A stretch of 64,000 nucleotides of DNA from G965202915 sp965205955 (GTDB lineage Bacteria > Pseudomonadota > Gammaproteobacteria > Eutrophobiales > Eutrophobiaceae). Under the pieces are notes generated by a model. The model saw only the letters and a program-made list of their open reading frames with translations, made no database searches and was not told the DNA's origin. The translations under genes were made by a program, and so were the position numbers. Location of the stretch: assembly GCA_965205955.1 (NCBI GenBank), contig OZ242192.1:1302001-1366000 (forward strand). The letters run 5' to 3'. Of the stretch, positions 1 through 12,000 are shown piece by piece; positions within the stretch are counted from its first letter, which is position 1; the number at the start of each line of letters is the position of its first letter.

Positions 1-132
1 CCGGCGGTTACGACGCAGCCATCTGTGCAAATTCAAAAACCCCAGCGTATAACTCAACCCGTACCACCACAGGTAGACCCCCCCGGCATCATAGAGTACC
101 GGATCGATCCGGTGAATATAAAAAGCCTGCAT
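1..132 (-). CDS. lgt: Prolipoprotein diacylglyceryl transferase, N-terminal 44 residues only (cut by window start)
   Basis: Reading the minus strand from the ATG at 132-130, all 44 codons to the window edge are open. The peptide contains RIDPVLYDAGGVYLWWYGLS followed by YTLGFL. This matches the start of Lgt, where an (F/I)DPV stretch, a glycine-rich turn and a (H/W)WYGL motif open the first membrane helix. Lgt is an inner-membrane enzyme that transfers diacylglycerol from phosphatidylglycerol to the lipobox cysteine of prelipoproteins. A short GGCGGG lies just before the ATG and a TATAAT-like hexamer (142-147, minus strand) lies very close to it, so the leader may be very short. The gene diverges from the copper-resistance pair. 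The rest, including the catalytic residues, is outside the window, so the call rests on the N-terminus alone. Confidence 0.7.
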   Translation of the reverse strand, partial: MQAFYIHRIDPVLYDAGGVYLWWYGLSYTLGFLNLHRWLRRNRR

Positions 133-289
133 AACCCGCCGATTATAGCCCAATGCGGCAACCGGCAAAACTCCCGCTCCCGGTTTTTGTTTTTACCGCA
201 AGCCCGGCATTTGGCACAATACCGGCATACTGAACCGATCAACCATACAATTGTCCAATCAAACAGGAACAAGCCGGGGCACACCACCA

Positions 290-1885
290 ATGAACAGATA
301 CTACTATCCATACCTTGTAGCGCTTGGTCTGGCAATTGCCGGCCCGTCCCATGCCCGCATATCCGAATACACCCTCGTCATTGACAGGCAGCCGGTACAT
401 ATAACCGGCAGGCCGCTCGAACGGATCACCATAAACGGCTCCATCCCCGGGCCGCCGCTCCTATTCACCCAGGGCGATGAAGCGCTCATCCACGTCACCA
501 ACAAAATGGACGAAGACTCATCCGTACACTGGCACGGACTCCTGTTACCGGGCGAGATGGACGGCGTTCCCGGCCTGAACGGATTCCGCGGCATTGCCCC
601 CAATGAAACCTTCACCTATCGATTCACTCTCCGTCAGGCCGGAACCTACTGGTACCACGCCCACTCAACCGGGCAGGAGCAGGACGGGCACTACGGCCCG
701 ATCATCGTATCTCCCAAAGGGCACGACCCCATCCGGGCCGACCGCGAACACATCGTACTATTATCCGACTTCCATCGGCACCGGGCGACCACCATCCTGG
801 CCAACCTCAAAAAATCATCCGACTACTACACCTACACCCGGCGGACTGTCGGCGACTTCCTTAGCGATATGCGGCAAAAGGGATTCCGCGCCGCCTGGCG
901 CACCGCCCGCATGTGGGGTCAAATGCGCATGTTGTCCACCGATTTGACCGACGTTGGCGATTACACCTTTCTCATCAACGGCAAAACCCCCGAACAAAAC
1001 TGGACCGGACTATACCGGGAAGGCGAACAGATCCGCCTGCGCTTTATCAATGCCTCGGCCATGTCATTTTACGACGTGCGCATACCGGGACTGAAGATGA
1101 CCGTGGTTGCCGCCGACGGTCAGAATATCGAACCCGTCGAGATCGACGAATTTCGTTTTGGCGTTGCCGAAACCTATGACGTGCTTGTTGCCCCCACCGA
1201 AGACAGGGCCTACACCATTGTTGCCGAGCCGCTCGACCGCACCGGCTTTGCCGCTGGCACGCTTGCCCCGCGGGCCGGCATGCAAGGGCCGCCGCCGCGC
1301 CGCCGTAGCCGGGCGCTGTTAACCATGGCCGATATGGGCATGAGCGACCATCATCACAATCATACTCAGGCGGCCGACTCCGACTATCGCACAGGCGTTC
1401 CCGGCAGCGGCTGGGCCGAGGCCGGCACGCCGGAAGGCGATAAAGCATTATCATACGCCGACTTACGCTACCACGACGTGCAACCCGACACCCGCCCGCC
1501 CGAACGCGAGATCATCGTCCGTTTAGGCGGCAACATGGAACGCTATATCTGGACACTGAACGGACGCAAACACCCGGATGCCGAACCCATCGAACTCGAA
1601 TACGGCGAACGGGTGCGTCTGACCTTCATCAATACCACGATGATGGCGCACCCGATGCACCTGCACGGCATGTTTGTCCAGTTGGAGAACAGCCAGGCCG
1701 CCGAAAAACTACCCAACAAACATACCATTATCGTTGCCCCCGGAGACACGTACTCCGCGTTGTTGACCGCCTCCGAACCCGGCGAATGGGCCTTCCACTG
1801 CCATCTGCTCTACCACATGATGGCGGGAATGATGAACAAAGTAGTCGTAGCAAAACTGGACGCATCCGCCGCCCCGGCGCCGTGA
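290..1885 (+). CDS. copA: CopA-type periplasmic multicopper oxidase (copper resistance)
   Basis: This 531-residue protein has the four copper-binding segments of multicopper oxidases in order. HWHGLLLPGEMDGVPG is near residue 83 and YWYHAHS near 122. HPMHLHGMF and HCHLLYHMMAGM lie at the C-terminus, the last giving the type 1 Cys, the two flanking His and the axial Met. CopA proteins oxidise Cu(I) in the periplasm. The start chosen is the ATG at 290, which begins a short hydrophobic signal peptide ending near SHA; an in-frame TTG at 251 would add 13 residues with no better ribosome site. CopA proteins normally carry a twin-arginine signal, but no RR motif is seen here. The methionine-rich insert is reduced to a short Met/His patch (MADMGMSDHHHNH). 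The stop overlaps the copB start. Confidence 0.92.
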   Translation: MNRYYYPYLVALGLAIAGPSHARISEYTLVIDRQPVHITGRPLERITINGSIPGPPLLFTQGDEALIHVTNKMDEDSSVHWHGLLLPGEMDGVPGLNGFRGIAPNETFTYRFTLRQAGTYWYHAHSTGQEQDGHYGPIIVSPKGHDPIRADREHIVLLSDFHRHRATTILANLKKSSDYYTYTRRTVGDFLSDMRQKGFRAAWRTARMWGQMRMLSTDLTDVGDYTFLINGKTPEQNWTGLYREGEQIRLRFINASAMSFYDVRIPGLKMTVVAADGQNIEPVEIDEFRFGVAETYDVLVAPTEDRAYTIVAEPLDRTGFAAGTLAPRAGMQGPPPRRRSRALLTMADMGMSDHHHNHTQAADSDYRTGVPGSGWAEAGTPEGDKALSYADLRYHDVQPDTRPPEREIIVRLGGNMERYIWTLNGRKHPDAEPIELEYGERVRLTFINTTMMAHPMHLHGMFVQLENSQAAEKLPNKHTIIVAPGDTYSALLTASEPGEWAFHCHLLYHMMAGMMNKVVVAKLDASAAPAP

Positions 1886-2589
1886 ACCCGGCCATACCTG
1901 CTGCCACGGCCCTGATACTTCTTACCCTCCACGCAAGCCCGCCGGTGGAGGCGGCTGGCGGGCGCGGCATTCATCATGCCTTTCACTGGGAACTGGGCGG
2001 CGGCCGCGCCAGCAACGGCGCCACCAATACCGAATCAGACCTGGACGGCTGGATCGGTGGCGACTACCACAAACTCGCGATAAAAAGCGAAGCCGAGCGC
2101 GAAAACGGCGTCACCGGCCGGGCCGAATTTTGGGCAATGTACAGCCGCAACATCGCAACCTTCTGGGACCTGCAGATCGGCATACGCCATGACACACAGC
2201 CCGGTTCATTAACCCGCCTGGTACTAGGCTCAGAAGGACTGGCCCCATATTTCTTTGAAACCGAAGCCCACATATTGATCAGCGACAATCTCGCCGTCAG
2301 CGCCCGGCTCAGGCAGGAAAACGACTTCCTGCTCACCCAGAGAGCCGTTATGCAGCTATATCTCGATGCCGAACTCCACACCCGGGATATCCCGGAACTG
2401 GAAGCCGGTGCAGGATTGTCCGATGCCGAAGCGGGTCTGCAAATTCGCTACGAACTTAGCCGTGATTTTGCCCCGTATTTCGATATTCGCTATGAACGCA
2501 AATTCGGCGAGACATCTGCAATCGCCCGGCGCAACGGAGAAGAAAATGATGCGGTTATTGCCATGCTCGGTCTGCGGCTGTTATTCTAA
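1882..2589 (+). CDS. copB: CopB-type outer-membrane copper resistance protein
   Basis: The product is 235 residues if translation starts at GTG 1882, which overlaps the copA TGA (GTGA), an arrangement typical of translational coupling. The N-terminus from this GTG is a hydrophobic signal sequence rich in Leu and Ala; an earlier in-frame ATG at 1786 lies inside copA and would spoil it. The body has the CopB pattern: FWDLQIGIRHDT, then a run of short amphipathic strands (GLAPYFFETEAHILIS, LLTQRAVMQLYLDAE, IRYELSRDFAPYFDIRYER), ending on a phenylalanine as outer-membrane barrels do. CopB acts with CopA in copper sequestration or efflux at the outer membrane. No Met/His-rich N-terminal repeat is present, so this is the barrel domain alone. 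Hairpins that look like a terminator follow directly. Confidence 0.87.
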   Translation: MNPAIPAATALILLTLHASPPVEAAGGRGIHHAFHWELGGGRASNGATNTESDLDGWIGGDYHKLAIKSEAERENGVTGRAEFWAMYSRNIATFWDLQIGIRHDTQPGSLTRLVLGSEGLAPYFFETEAHILISDNLAVSARLRQENDFLLTQRAVMQLYLDAELHTRDIPELEAGAGLSDAEAGLQIRYELSRDFAPYFDIRYERKFGETSAIARRNGEENDAVIAMLGLRLLF

Positions 2590-2594
2590 GGATT

Positions 2595-2653
2595 CTCTGA
2601 ATAAGTCATCACTGATTCAGAGCACGAAAACCCAAAATGCGATTTTGGGTTTT
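2595..2653 (+). terminator. Rho-independent terminator for copAB, double hairpin
   Basis: A first hairpin has perfect 8-base arms (CTCTGAAT at 2595-2602, ATTCAGAG at 2615-2622). A second has perfect 12-base arms (AAAACCCAAAAT at 2627-2638, ATTTTGGGTTTT at 2642-2653) around a 3-base loop and runs into T-rich sequence. A third small dyad, AATGGCT-tac-AGCCATT, lies at 2666-2682. The second hairpin is symmetric with A and T tracts, so it could work on either strand. Confidence 0.65.
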
Positions 2654-2783
2654 TCTCATATTTTCAATGGCTTACAGCCATTAAAAATGGCAGCGCCTCC
2701 GTGTGCTGCGGAACCTGACACTTTCGCCGGAAAATACTGAAAAACAGGCAGTTCGGGGTTGCGCTGCTTATAATAGGATTTTA

Positions 2784-2812
2784 TTGATATGTGCCTGTTT
2801 CTAGGCTATAAT
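2784..2812 (+). promoter_or_regulatory. Sigma-70-type promoter for the giant adhesin gene
   Basis: TTGATA at 2784-2789 and TATAAT at 2807-2812 are separated by exactly 17 bases; a second TATAAT overlaps at 2812-2817. Transcription would begin near 2820, about 200 bases before the adhesin start codon. That leaves a long leader containing two small open frames. A further TATAAT at 2769-2774 lacks a good -35 element. Confidence 0.6.
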
Positions 2813-2840
2813 ATAATCAGATGGAAGGAGTTATTGCCTT

Positions 2841-2891
2841 GTGCGGGTTGTAATCTGCATGGTAGTGTTATTCATCTGTAAGGGGTTTTGA
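2841..2891 (+). CDS. Candidate 16-residue leader peptide upstream of the adhesin
   Basis: A GTG at 2841 sits about 10 bases after GGAAGGAG (2823-2830), the strongest ribosome site in this leader. The frame encodes MRVVICMVVLFICKGF, which is largely hydrophobic with two cysteines. Its length gives no statistical support. It is listed because of the ribosome site and its place between promoter and adhesin start; it may be chance. Confidence 0.2.
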   Translation: MRVVICMVVLFICKGF

Positions 2892-2896
2892 TTATT

Positions 2897-3025
2897 ATGT
2901 ATGCAGGGGCACATAAGGTTCCCAGGGGATCAGGCTCAGGCACACGGTCAGAAAACCGGGTGTATTGCGCGGTTTCCATATGCTCGGTCTTCACACTTTT
3001 CTTCCGGGGAGTCCGGTTCCGATGA
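2897..3025 (+). CDS. Candidate 42-residue ORF coupled to the adhesin start
   Basis: The ATG at 2897 lies about 11 bases after AAGGGG (2880-2885). The frame runs 42 codons, and its TGA (3023-3025) overlaps the adhesin ATG (3022-3024) as ATGA, an arrangement typical of translational coupling. The peptide begins MYAGAHKVPRGSGSGTRSEN and ends in a mixed hydrophobic and arginine segment. I recognise no family. It could be a leader controlling adhesin translation, or a chance frame. Confidence 0.25.
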   Translation: MYAGAHKVPRGSGSGTRSENRVYCAVSICSVFTLFFRGVRFR

Positions 3026-6000
3026 ACTACTGCGCTCCCCGCTCACTGTTTTCTTCCCTCCTCGGTACGGCGCTGATCCTGCAAGGCGTGCTCGTTCCGG
3101 TAAACGCCGAATCCCGCCTGTCGGCGCTTGAATCGCCCGAATCCCACCTGTTGGGCCTGGACCTGCAGCCCATCCTGGGCTCATCGCGCGAGCGCGCACT
3201 GTACTCCCGTCGCGGGCAGGACTCCGCCGGTTCTCTGCGGGACGAGCGCTCAGGAGGGTCGGGATCCCCCGAACGGGCACCGGCGGACACTCGCACCGGT
3301 CGCTCCTATATCGAACGACAGTTGAACGGCGCACTGCAAATTGCCGGCGAGCGTCTGTCCGGCGTATTCTCCAACAAACAACAATTCTCCTCGGTACTGG
3401 AAGACCTCAAAAAAGGCGAGGTCGATCTACGGGAGCGCCTGCTGCTTGCCGGGCAAGAGCGGGTACAATCGATGGTGGATGCCGGGCTGGACCGCGTTGA
3501 ACAGCGTTTCCAAAACCGGGTACTGCGCAATCTCGAATTGAGCTACCGCGCCCCCTTTGCCGGGCGCGAAGACCTGTTCCATGCCAACGCCACACTGTCG
3601 CTGTGGGAAAACTCTGAGAACGTATTGTTTGGGCAGGGTGGCCTGGTGGTGCGCGACGGGGAAGAGGGCGCCAACCTGGGCCTGGGCTACCGCTTCCTGG
3701 CCGGCCCGGACCTGTTGCTGGGCGCCAACACATTCTATGATTACCTGTCCGACCCCAGCGTAAAGCGCTGGTCTCTGGGGGCCGAGGCGCGCAGTTCGTG
3801 GCTCGATCTGTACGGAAACTGGTACCAAGGCAGCGGCGATGACCGGGAAGGCAGCACCCGCTATTACAGCCCGGATGGCTGGGATGTGGAACTGGCCGCC
3901 CACCTGCCGCAGGCCCCGTGGGTGGAACTGGGCGCCAGCTACTATCTCTGGGACGGCGAGGGCAGCCAGGATGATCTGGAAGGCCAACGCTACCGCCTGT
4001 CGCTGAAACCTTTCTCACTTTTGAGCATGGACCTGGAATACGATGACCCGGACGAGGGCGACGGTTCCTGGGGGGTAGAGCTCGGTCTCAACTATCAATT
4101 CGGCGTGTCGCTGTCTAGGCAGTTGGACTTTATCGGGCAGCAAGGGACCCCCGACCTGTGGAGCCGCCGCTATGAAAAAGTAGAGCGCGAGTACGCCATA
4201 CGGGTGCGCGAGGAGCAGACAGGCCCGTCGGGGCCGCCGCCTGCTACCCTGAGCGTTGCCGAGTTGCTGGCCGGGGTGACGGTTCTGGTTCCGTTGCCGG
4301 ACGGCCTTCAGTACCTGACTCCGGACTCGAGCGATTTCATAGTGACCCATAATCTGCCCGGAGATATAGACGCAGGGGGTTTCGACCGCACGAGTGTGCC
4401 GCCCACTCTGGATTTGACATTCACCCCCAATCCCCCCAGCACCCCGGTGGGCATGTTCAGTATCCGTATCACGGCTCCGGCTTCCACCCATAACGGTGGC
4501 GGCGACCGGGTTGTGTACATTGCGCAGGTTGTTGGCACCCTTGATCCGGGCACGATTGATCCGAGCGCTATCGGCCCACGAGTCGGCCCGTCCAGGCTGA
4601 CTGCCCGGACGCCGGGATGCAGCTCCGACGGCTCCGGGGTTGCGTGCGTAGTTCCCGTGACCGTGCAGGTGCAGGCCCCGATAACCCCGTCACCGGCGGG
4701 CTCCTGCCCGACCTGTCAGATTTCACTGGTCTTTGACTTCCGCTTTGCCGGCACGGCCATGCTGGGCGCCGACTACACGGTGGATGCGCTGACGCTGACG
4801 CCTACCTCGAATCCCTCTACAAGTCCGGTGACGACGATAATGTTTCCCAGAGCGGACACCACCGACGAATTCAGAGTAACTTTGGGATCGGTGACCACCC
4901 ACTACCTGAATGCCACCCTGTCTCTGATAGGGGATGCAGACGTAGACGAAGAAAGCATTGAACTGGAAAACGCAGACAATCCCCCCGGCAATGGCCAAAC
5001 CCTGCTGACCCTTGAGCCGGCGGGCATGCCCTATGCCGACCTGGCCGCTGCAACGGCGCTTACCGAAAGAAACCTGGGCGGCGCTACGGTGACGGTGACG
5101 TTGACGAATAGCGAATACGTGGACGACCCGCTGACAGCGGCCAATTTTACGCTGACCGAGAACGTAGAAGGAGCTGTGACCCTATCCTCTGTTGCCCGCA
5201 CCAGCCCCACGCGGGCCACGCTGACGCTGGCCCATGACGGCACGGACATTATTGCAAACGGCACCTTGGGCGTGACGGTACCGGCATCTGCGCACACTGG
5301 CGGCGGTGACTTGAATGCCGGCAATTTGCTGATTATGGCCTTCGACGACATCGCCCCGATCGTGAACACGGTAGCGATTACCAGTACCGGCCCCTATGGG
5401 GTGGGTGGTGTCATCAATGTGACGGTGAGATTCAGCGAACCGGTCACTGTGTCCGGCACCCCCCAGATTGCCTTGACGGTGGGCACGACCACCCGCCAGA
5501 CAACCGCCGTCACCGGCACTGGCACCGATACTCTGGTGTTCAGCTACACGGTGCAGGCCGGGGATAACGATGCGGACGGGGTAAGCATTGTCGCCAACGC
5601 CCTGACCCAGGCTGGCGGCAGCACTATCCAGGACGCCGCCGACAACAATGCGGTACTCACACATGCTCCCGTGCCCGCAAACCCCGCCAATGCGGTAGAT
5701 GCCCGCAGCCCGGAATTTGTCAGCGGCACCGTCAACGGCAACACGATAACACTGGTCTATAATGAGCCGCTGGATGCCGGCTCTACTCCGGCCACCGCTG
5801 CCTACACGATAACAGTAGGCAGTGGCACGGCCCCGACGGTCACCGATGTTTCCATTTCAGGCATCGAAGTGACCCTGAGGCTGAGCCAGGCAGTCATCAA
5901 CAGCCAGACGGTCACGCTGAACTACACGCCCGCCGCCAACCCGTTGCAGGATGTTGCCGGCAACGATGCCCTCGGGCTGACCGGCCAGATCCTGGCCAAC

Positions 6001-9000
6001 GCCACTGCGGCGCCTGTGGCCACACTGGTCGCCCCGACGGCGCTGACCGAAGAGAACCTGGACGGCGCCACGGTGACGGTGACCTTGCTGAACACCAGAT
6101 ACGTGCCGGTTGCTGATCTGGGTACCACCAACTTCACACTGGACGAGAACGTATCCGGGGTTGTGACGGTATCCAGTGTTACCCGCAACAGCGACACCGA
6201 GGCCACGCTGACGCTGGCCCATGACGGCACAACCTTTACCGGGGACGGCATGTTGTCCGTGAGGGTACTGGCATCCGGGCACATCGGCAACAACCCTCTG
6301 GACACCGGCAATGTGCCGATTACCGCCGACATACCGTTGCCGACCATCTCGATTGCCGCCGCGTCTTCCCCGGTGACCGAGGCGGACAATGCCACCTTCA
6401 CGCTGACGGCGGACCCGGCTCCGGGGACGGATCTGACCGTGACGGTTACAGTAGACGACGGTTCGGGCAACTTCATTGACGGCCCGGCGCCGACGACGGT
6501 AACGATTACCGCCGGCAACACCGAGGCCACACTGACGGTGATGACCGACGACGACTCTGTCAACGAGGCGGAGGGCATGATCACGGCGACGGTGACGGCC
6601 GGCGCAGGCTACATGATCGCCGCGCCGCCAGCCAACAGCGCCGGTGTCACGGTCGAAGATAACGACGCTGCGCCGACGCTGGCGATTGACTCGCCGACTG
6701 TGCTCGAAGGCGACAGCGGCAGTACGGCGATGCTGCGCTACACGGTGACGCTGAGCGGGGAGACGGAGCAGGAAGTCACGGTGGCCTACGCGGATGCGGC
6801 GGGCGAGGGCACGGCAACTCTGGGCACCGACTACGAAACGCTCACCGTCGGCACGCTGACCTTTACGCCGGGCGGTGCGACCGCACAGAACATCAACGTA
6901 ATAGTGACGGGGGACGCAATTGACGAGGAGGACGAGACCGTCGTCCTCAGACTGTCGGGCGCGGTCAACGCGATGATTACAACCCCCGACGGCGCCGGCA
7001 CGATTACCGATGACGACGCTGCGCCGACGTTGGCGATTGACTCTCCGAGCGTAGACGAGGGCAACAGCGGCACGGCGACACTGAGCTACACGGTCACGCT
7101 GACCGGGGATACAGAGCGGGAAGTAACAGTGGCCTACGCGGATGCGGGCAGCGGCACGGCAACCTCAGGCGCCGACTACGACGTGCTCACTGCCGGCACC
7201 CTGACCTTTGCGCCGGGCACGACCACACAGACCATTGACGTAACGGTGACGGGGGACACGGAGGACGAGGGGGACGCGGAGACGGTCATCGTCAGACTGT
7301 CGAGCCCGGTCAACGCAACGATTGCCAACGGCATTGGCACCGGCACGATTACCGATGACGACGACCCGGCGTTACCGGCTATCTCTATAGCCGCCGGGCC
7401 TTCCCCGGTGACCGAGGGGGACGATGCCACCTTCACGCTGACGGCGGCCCCTGCTCCGATGACGGATCTGACCGTGACGGTTACGGTAGACGACGGGGCC
7501 GGCGACTTCATTGCCAGCCCAGCGCCGACAATGGTAACGATTACCGCCAGCAACACCACGGTCACACTGACGGTGATGACCGAAGACGACACTACAGACG
7601 AGGCGGAAGGCATGATAACGGCGACGGTGACGATAGGCGCCGGCTACACCGTGGATGGGAGCAGCGACACAGCCAGTGTCACGCTCCAGGATAATGACAT
7701 AGTCATCACCGGCGCAACTACCGGCGCAGTGACGGAAGACGCGCCCACCGACACCGCTACCGGCGCCCTGGTCGTGGACGGCGACTTTGAGCCACAGACC
7801 GGCGCCACCGACCGTGCCAACGGGCTTGGTATGTACGGCAACTTTGTGCTGGCTGCGAATGGTGACTGGGCCTATACGCTGGATAACACGCCCGGCGACC
7901 CCCAGGGAGACGCCACCAATGCGCTGCCTGGAAGCTCCACGGTCACCGAAGTCTTCACTGCGGTGTCTGCCGCAGACTCCAGCGTGGAACAAGAAGTCAC
8001 CATCACCATCACCGGCGCCAATGACGCACCCACCGCCGATGCCGGTCTGATGCAAACCGTGGCCGAAGGCGCCACCGTCACCCTGGACGGCAGCGGCTCC
8101 AGTGACCCGGATACCGGAGATATGATTGATGCCTATGCCTGGACGCAAAGCGGCACACCGACTGTGACCCTGAGTGACGCCGGCGTGGTCGCTCCGACCT
8201 TCCTCGCGCCGGCCGTAACTTCCCCCACCGACCTGAGCTTTAGTCTGGTAGTCAACGACGGCGACACCGATTCAGCAGCCCCTGACACCGTAACCATCAC
8301 CGTCAATCCGGCCTCCGCCCCACCGGCCGTGAGCACGGTAGAGATTAGCAGTACCGGCCCCTATGCCGCCGGCGATGACATTGAGGTGACGGTGACCTTC
8401 AGCGAGATGGTCACTGTAGTGGGTGTCCCCCAGATTGCTCTGACGGTAGACGCCACCACCCGCCAGGCGACCTACGATAGGGGTTCCACCACCACGGCTG
8501 TGTTCCTCTACACGGTACAGGACGGGGAGAACGATGCGGACGGCGTGAGCATCCCCGCCAATTCCCTGACCCAGGCCGCTGGCAGTACCATTCAAGACAC
8601 CGACGGCAACGATGCGACCCTCACGCATACTGCCGTGGACGCAGACCCCGACCAGACTGTGGACACGACCGCCCCGACTGTGAGCGAGGTAAACATTAGC
8701 AGTACTACCGGCCCCTATGCCTTCGATGAAGTCATCGAGGTCACGGTGACCTTCAGCGAGGCGGTCACTGTATCCGGCACCCCGGAGATTACCCTGACGG
8801 TAGGTGCGAACGAGCGCCAGGCGACCTACAATAGCGGCGACGACACCGTTGCCCTGGTGTTCACCTACACGGTGGCAGCCACGGAGACCGATGAGAACGG
8901 GGTGAGCATCCCCGAAGACACGCTGACCCAGGCCGCTGGCAGCGCCATTCAAGACACCGCCGGCAACGATGCGAACCTTGACCATGATGCCGTGCCCGCA

Positions 9001-12000
9001 GACCCCGCCCATGCGGTGGACACGACGGCCCCGACCTTTGACAGCGCCACCGTCGACGCCGACGTGCTGGTACTGACTTATGCTGAGGCGCTGGACGGGT
9101 CCTCCACCCCGATCAACGACGCCTACACGGTGATGGTGGGCGGCAGCACCGGGCCGGCCGTCCAAAACGTAAGCATCAGCGGCATGGCCGTGACCCTGAC
9201 ACTGGCCACGGCGGTCACCGGCGGCGATACGGTCGTACTGAACTACACGCCGCCCGGCGCCAACCCGGTGCAGGATACCGCCGGCAACGATGCCGTGATG
9301 CTGGATGGCCAGACGGTGACGAACAACACCGCCGGCGTAACGCTGCCGATCATCTCAATCGCCCCCTTGTCTACCCCGGTGCGCGAGGGGTCCAATGCGC
9401 CCTTCACGCTGACGGCAACCCCCGCTCCGGCAGGGAACCTGACTGTCATGGTTACCGTCACCGACTCAGGCGACTTTATTACCGGCTCAGTGCCGACGAC
9501 GGTAACGATTTCCGCCGGCGCCACGACGGTCATACTGGCGGTAGCGACCGAAAACGACAGTACAAACGAGGCGAACGGCATGGTAACGACGACGGTGATA
9601 CCTGGTACCGGCTACGTGGTAGCCAGCGGGGGAGCCAACAGCGCCAGTGTCACGATCAATGATAACGACCTTGCGCCGACGCTGGCGATTGACTCGCCGA
9701 GAGTGATCGAGGGCAACAGCGGTCCGGTGACGCTGCGCTACACGGTGACGCTGACCGGAGATACGACGCAGGAAGTGATGGTGGACTACGCGGATGCGAC
9801 CAGCGGCACCGCAACATCAGGCGCCGACTACGAGACGCTCCCCGCCGGCACGCTGACCTTTGCGCCGGGCACGACCACACAGAACATTGAGGTAATAGTG
9901 ACGGGAGACACGAATGATGAGGAGAACGAGACGGTCATCGTCACCCTGTCGAATGCGGTCAACGCGAGGATTATAACCGCCAGCGGCACCGGCAGGATTA
10001 GCGATAACGATGGCCCCCCCGATAACACCTCGCCAATGCTGCAAACCGCCTCAGTCGATCTTGACACGCTGACGCTGAGCTATGATGAGCCGCTGAGCGA
10101 GTTCTCGGTCCCGGATGCCACCGACTACATGGTAGAGGCGGACTCTGCCCCGGTGACCGTCAACAACGTCGACATCGGCTTCATGGACGTGCTCTTGACG
10201 CTCGCCTCGGCGGTTACCAGCGCCCAGACTGTCACACTTGATTACACCCCCGGCGGCAGCCCGGTGGAGGATGAATCCGGCAACGATGCCGCCAGTCTGT
10301 CTGACCGGCCGGTAGACAACAACACCGCTCCGTTCGTCGAAAGCATAGAGCTGACCTCGGATGCCGGCGGCGATAATACCTACTTCATCGGGAATGCCAT
10401 TGAAGCCACCGCAACCTTCAGCGAAACGGTGACTGTTATCGGCACACCGCTTCTGAGGTTCAATCTCACCGGGGTGAATCGGGATGCGCCCCTTGTCAGC
10501 GGCAGTGGTTCCATGGCCCTGGTATTTCGCTATACGGTCGTGGAGGGTGATTTAGACACGAATGGGATAAGTATCCCTTTCAATGGATTTTCCTTGAATG
10601 GAGGCAGCATCCGCGGTGCCACGGGCAACGATGCGGATTTGAGTTTGATACGGAGTGGTCTTGCACCCCAAGGCGACCACCGGGTAGAAGCCATCCGCCC
10701 GTCCTTGGCATTCGCCACCGTCAACGGCGCCACGCTGAGGCTGAACTATACTGATCCTCTGAACACCACGGCCCCGGACGGCAGCGCGTACACGGTGACC
10801 GTGGCCGGCGGCACGGTCACGGTCGATACCGTAACCATCAACGGCATAGCCGTGACCCTGACACTCGTTACGGCGGTTACCGGCGGTCAGATAGTCATGC
10901 TGGACTACACGCCGCCCGTCACCAACCCGGTACAGGATCTCGTCGGCAACACGGCCATTGCGCTGTCCGGCGCGGCGGTGACCAGCACTACCGGTTCGGT
11001 GGGGATTAGCCTGAATGCCATTGCCACCGACAATATCGTCAACATTGACGAGAAGGCGGCCGGCGTTCCCATCAGCGGCACGGTGGACGCCGGCGCCATG
11101 GTGAGCGTGACCGTCGGCAGTGGCAGCGCCCGTAATGCCTCTGTGACCGGCTCCAACTGGGGGGTGACCATTCCGCGCGACGCCGCTGAGATTATCGGCA
11201 CCAGCGTGAACGTAGTAGCTACCGCAACGATGGGCAGCAATACGGGCACGGTGACCCGTCCGCTGGTCGTTGACCTGGTGGCCCCGACGGCGACCTACGC
11301 GCCGCCGGCATTCCTGACGGTGGGCACGGCCATCACCAATATCATGCCGGGCATCCCGTCTCTGGACATCAGCGGCTATGCCGAGCAAAGCGGCCGCCGC
11401 CTGCCGCCAGGTCTGAGGCTGAACTCCAACAGCGGAGTCATCAGCGGCGCCCCGACCACGACGAACGCTGCAACGGCGGATGGGACCATCCGCCTGACCG
11501 ACGTGGCCGGCAACACCGAGGATGTGACGATTACCTTCCCGGCGGTGGGCATAGGCAGCCAGACACTGGACGGCTTTGCCTACAGCGCAGGTACCGCAAC
11601 GGTGGGCCAGCCGGCCCCGACCGTCACGCCGCCCAGTGGCGCACAGACCCCCTTGACTTACAGCAGCGCCACATCCGCCGTATGCACGGTTGATACCGAC
11701 ACCGGCGCCCTGACGCTGCTTAGCGCAGGAACTTGCACCATCAGGGTAACGGCCTCGGCGACGACCAACTACAACGAGGCGAGTGCCGACTTCACCATTA
11801 CGGTGTCTGCGGCAGCAGGCGTCACCGTCACCCCGGCGACACTCAGTGTCCCCGAAGATGGCAGCACCACGGCCGACTACACCCTGATACTCGACACTGC
11901 GCCGACGGCCGATGTCACCATTGCCGTTGCGAGCGACACCGTCACGGCGGCAACCGTATCGCCGGCATCGCTGACCTTCACCCCGGCCAACTGGAACACG

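Larger units (their letters stand above)
2590..3021 (+). other. 432-base region between copB and the giant adhesin gene
   Basis: From left to right this holds three hairpins (2595-2622, 2627-2653, 2666-2682), a consensus-like promoter (2784-2812), two tiny open frames each behind a purine-rich ribosome site (2841-2891 and 2897-3025), and the adhesin ribosome site GGGGAG at 3006-3011. I see no recognisable protein-coding gene in 2690-2780. Confidence 0.6.

Noticed and set aside
25..384. Plus-strand frame across the lgt/copA boundary and its minus-strand counterpart 54-335.
   Set aside because: Both overlap lgt and copA in other frames and show no signal of their own; the lgt frame explains the minus strand better.
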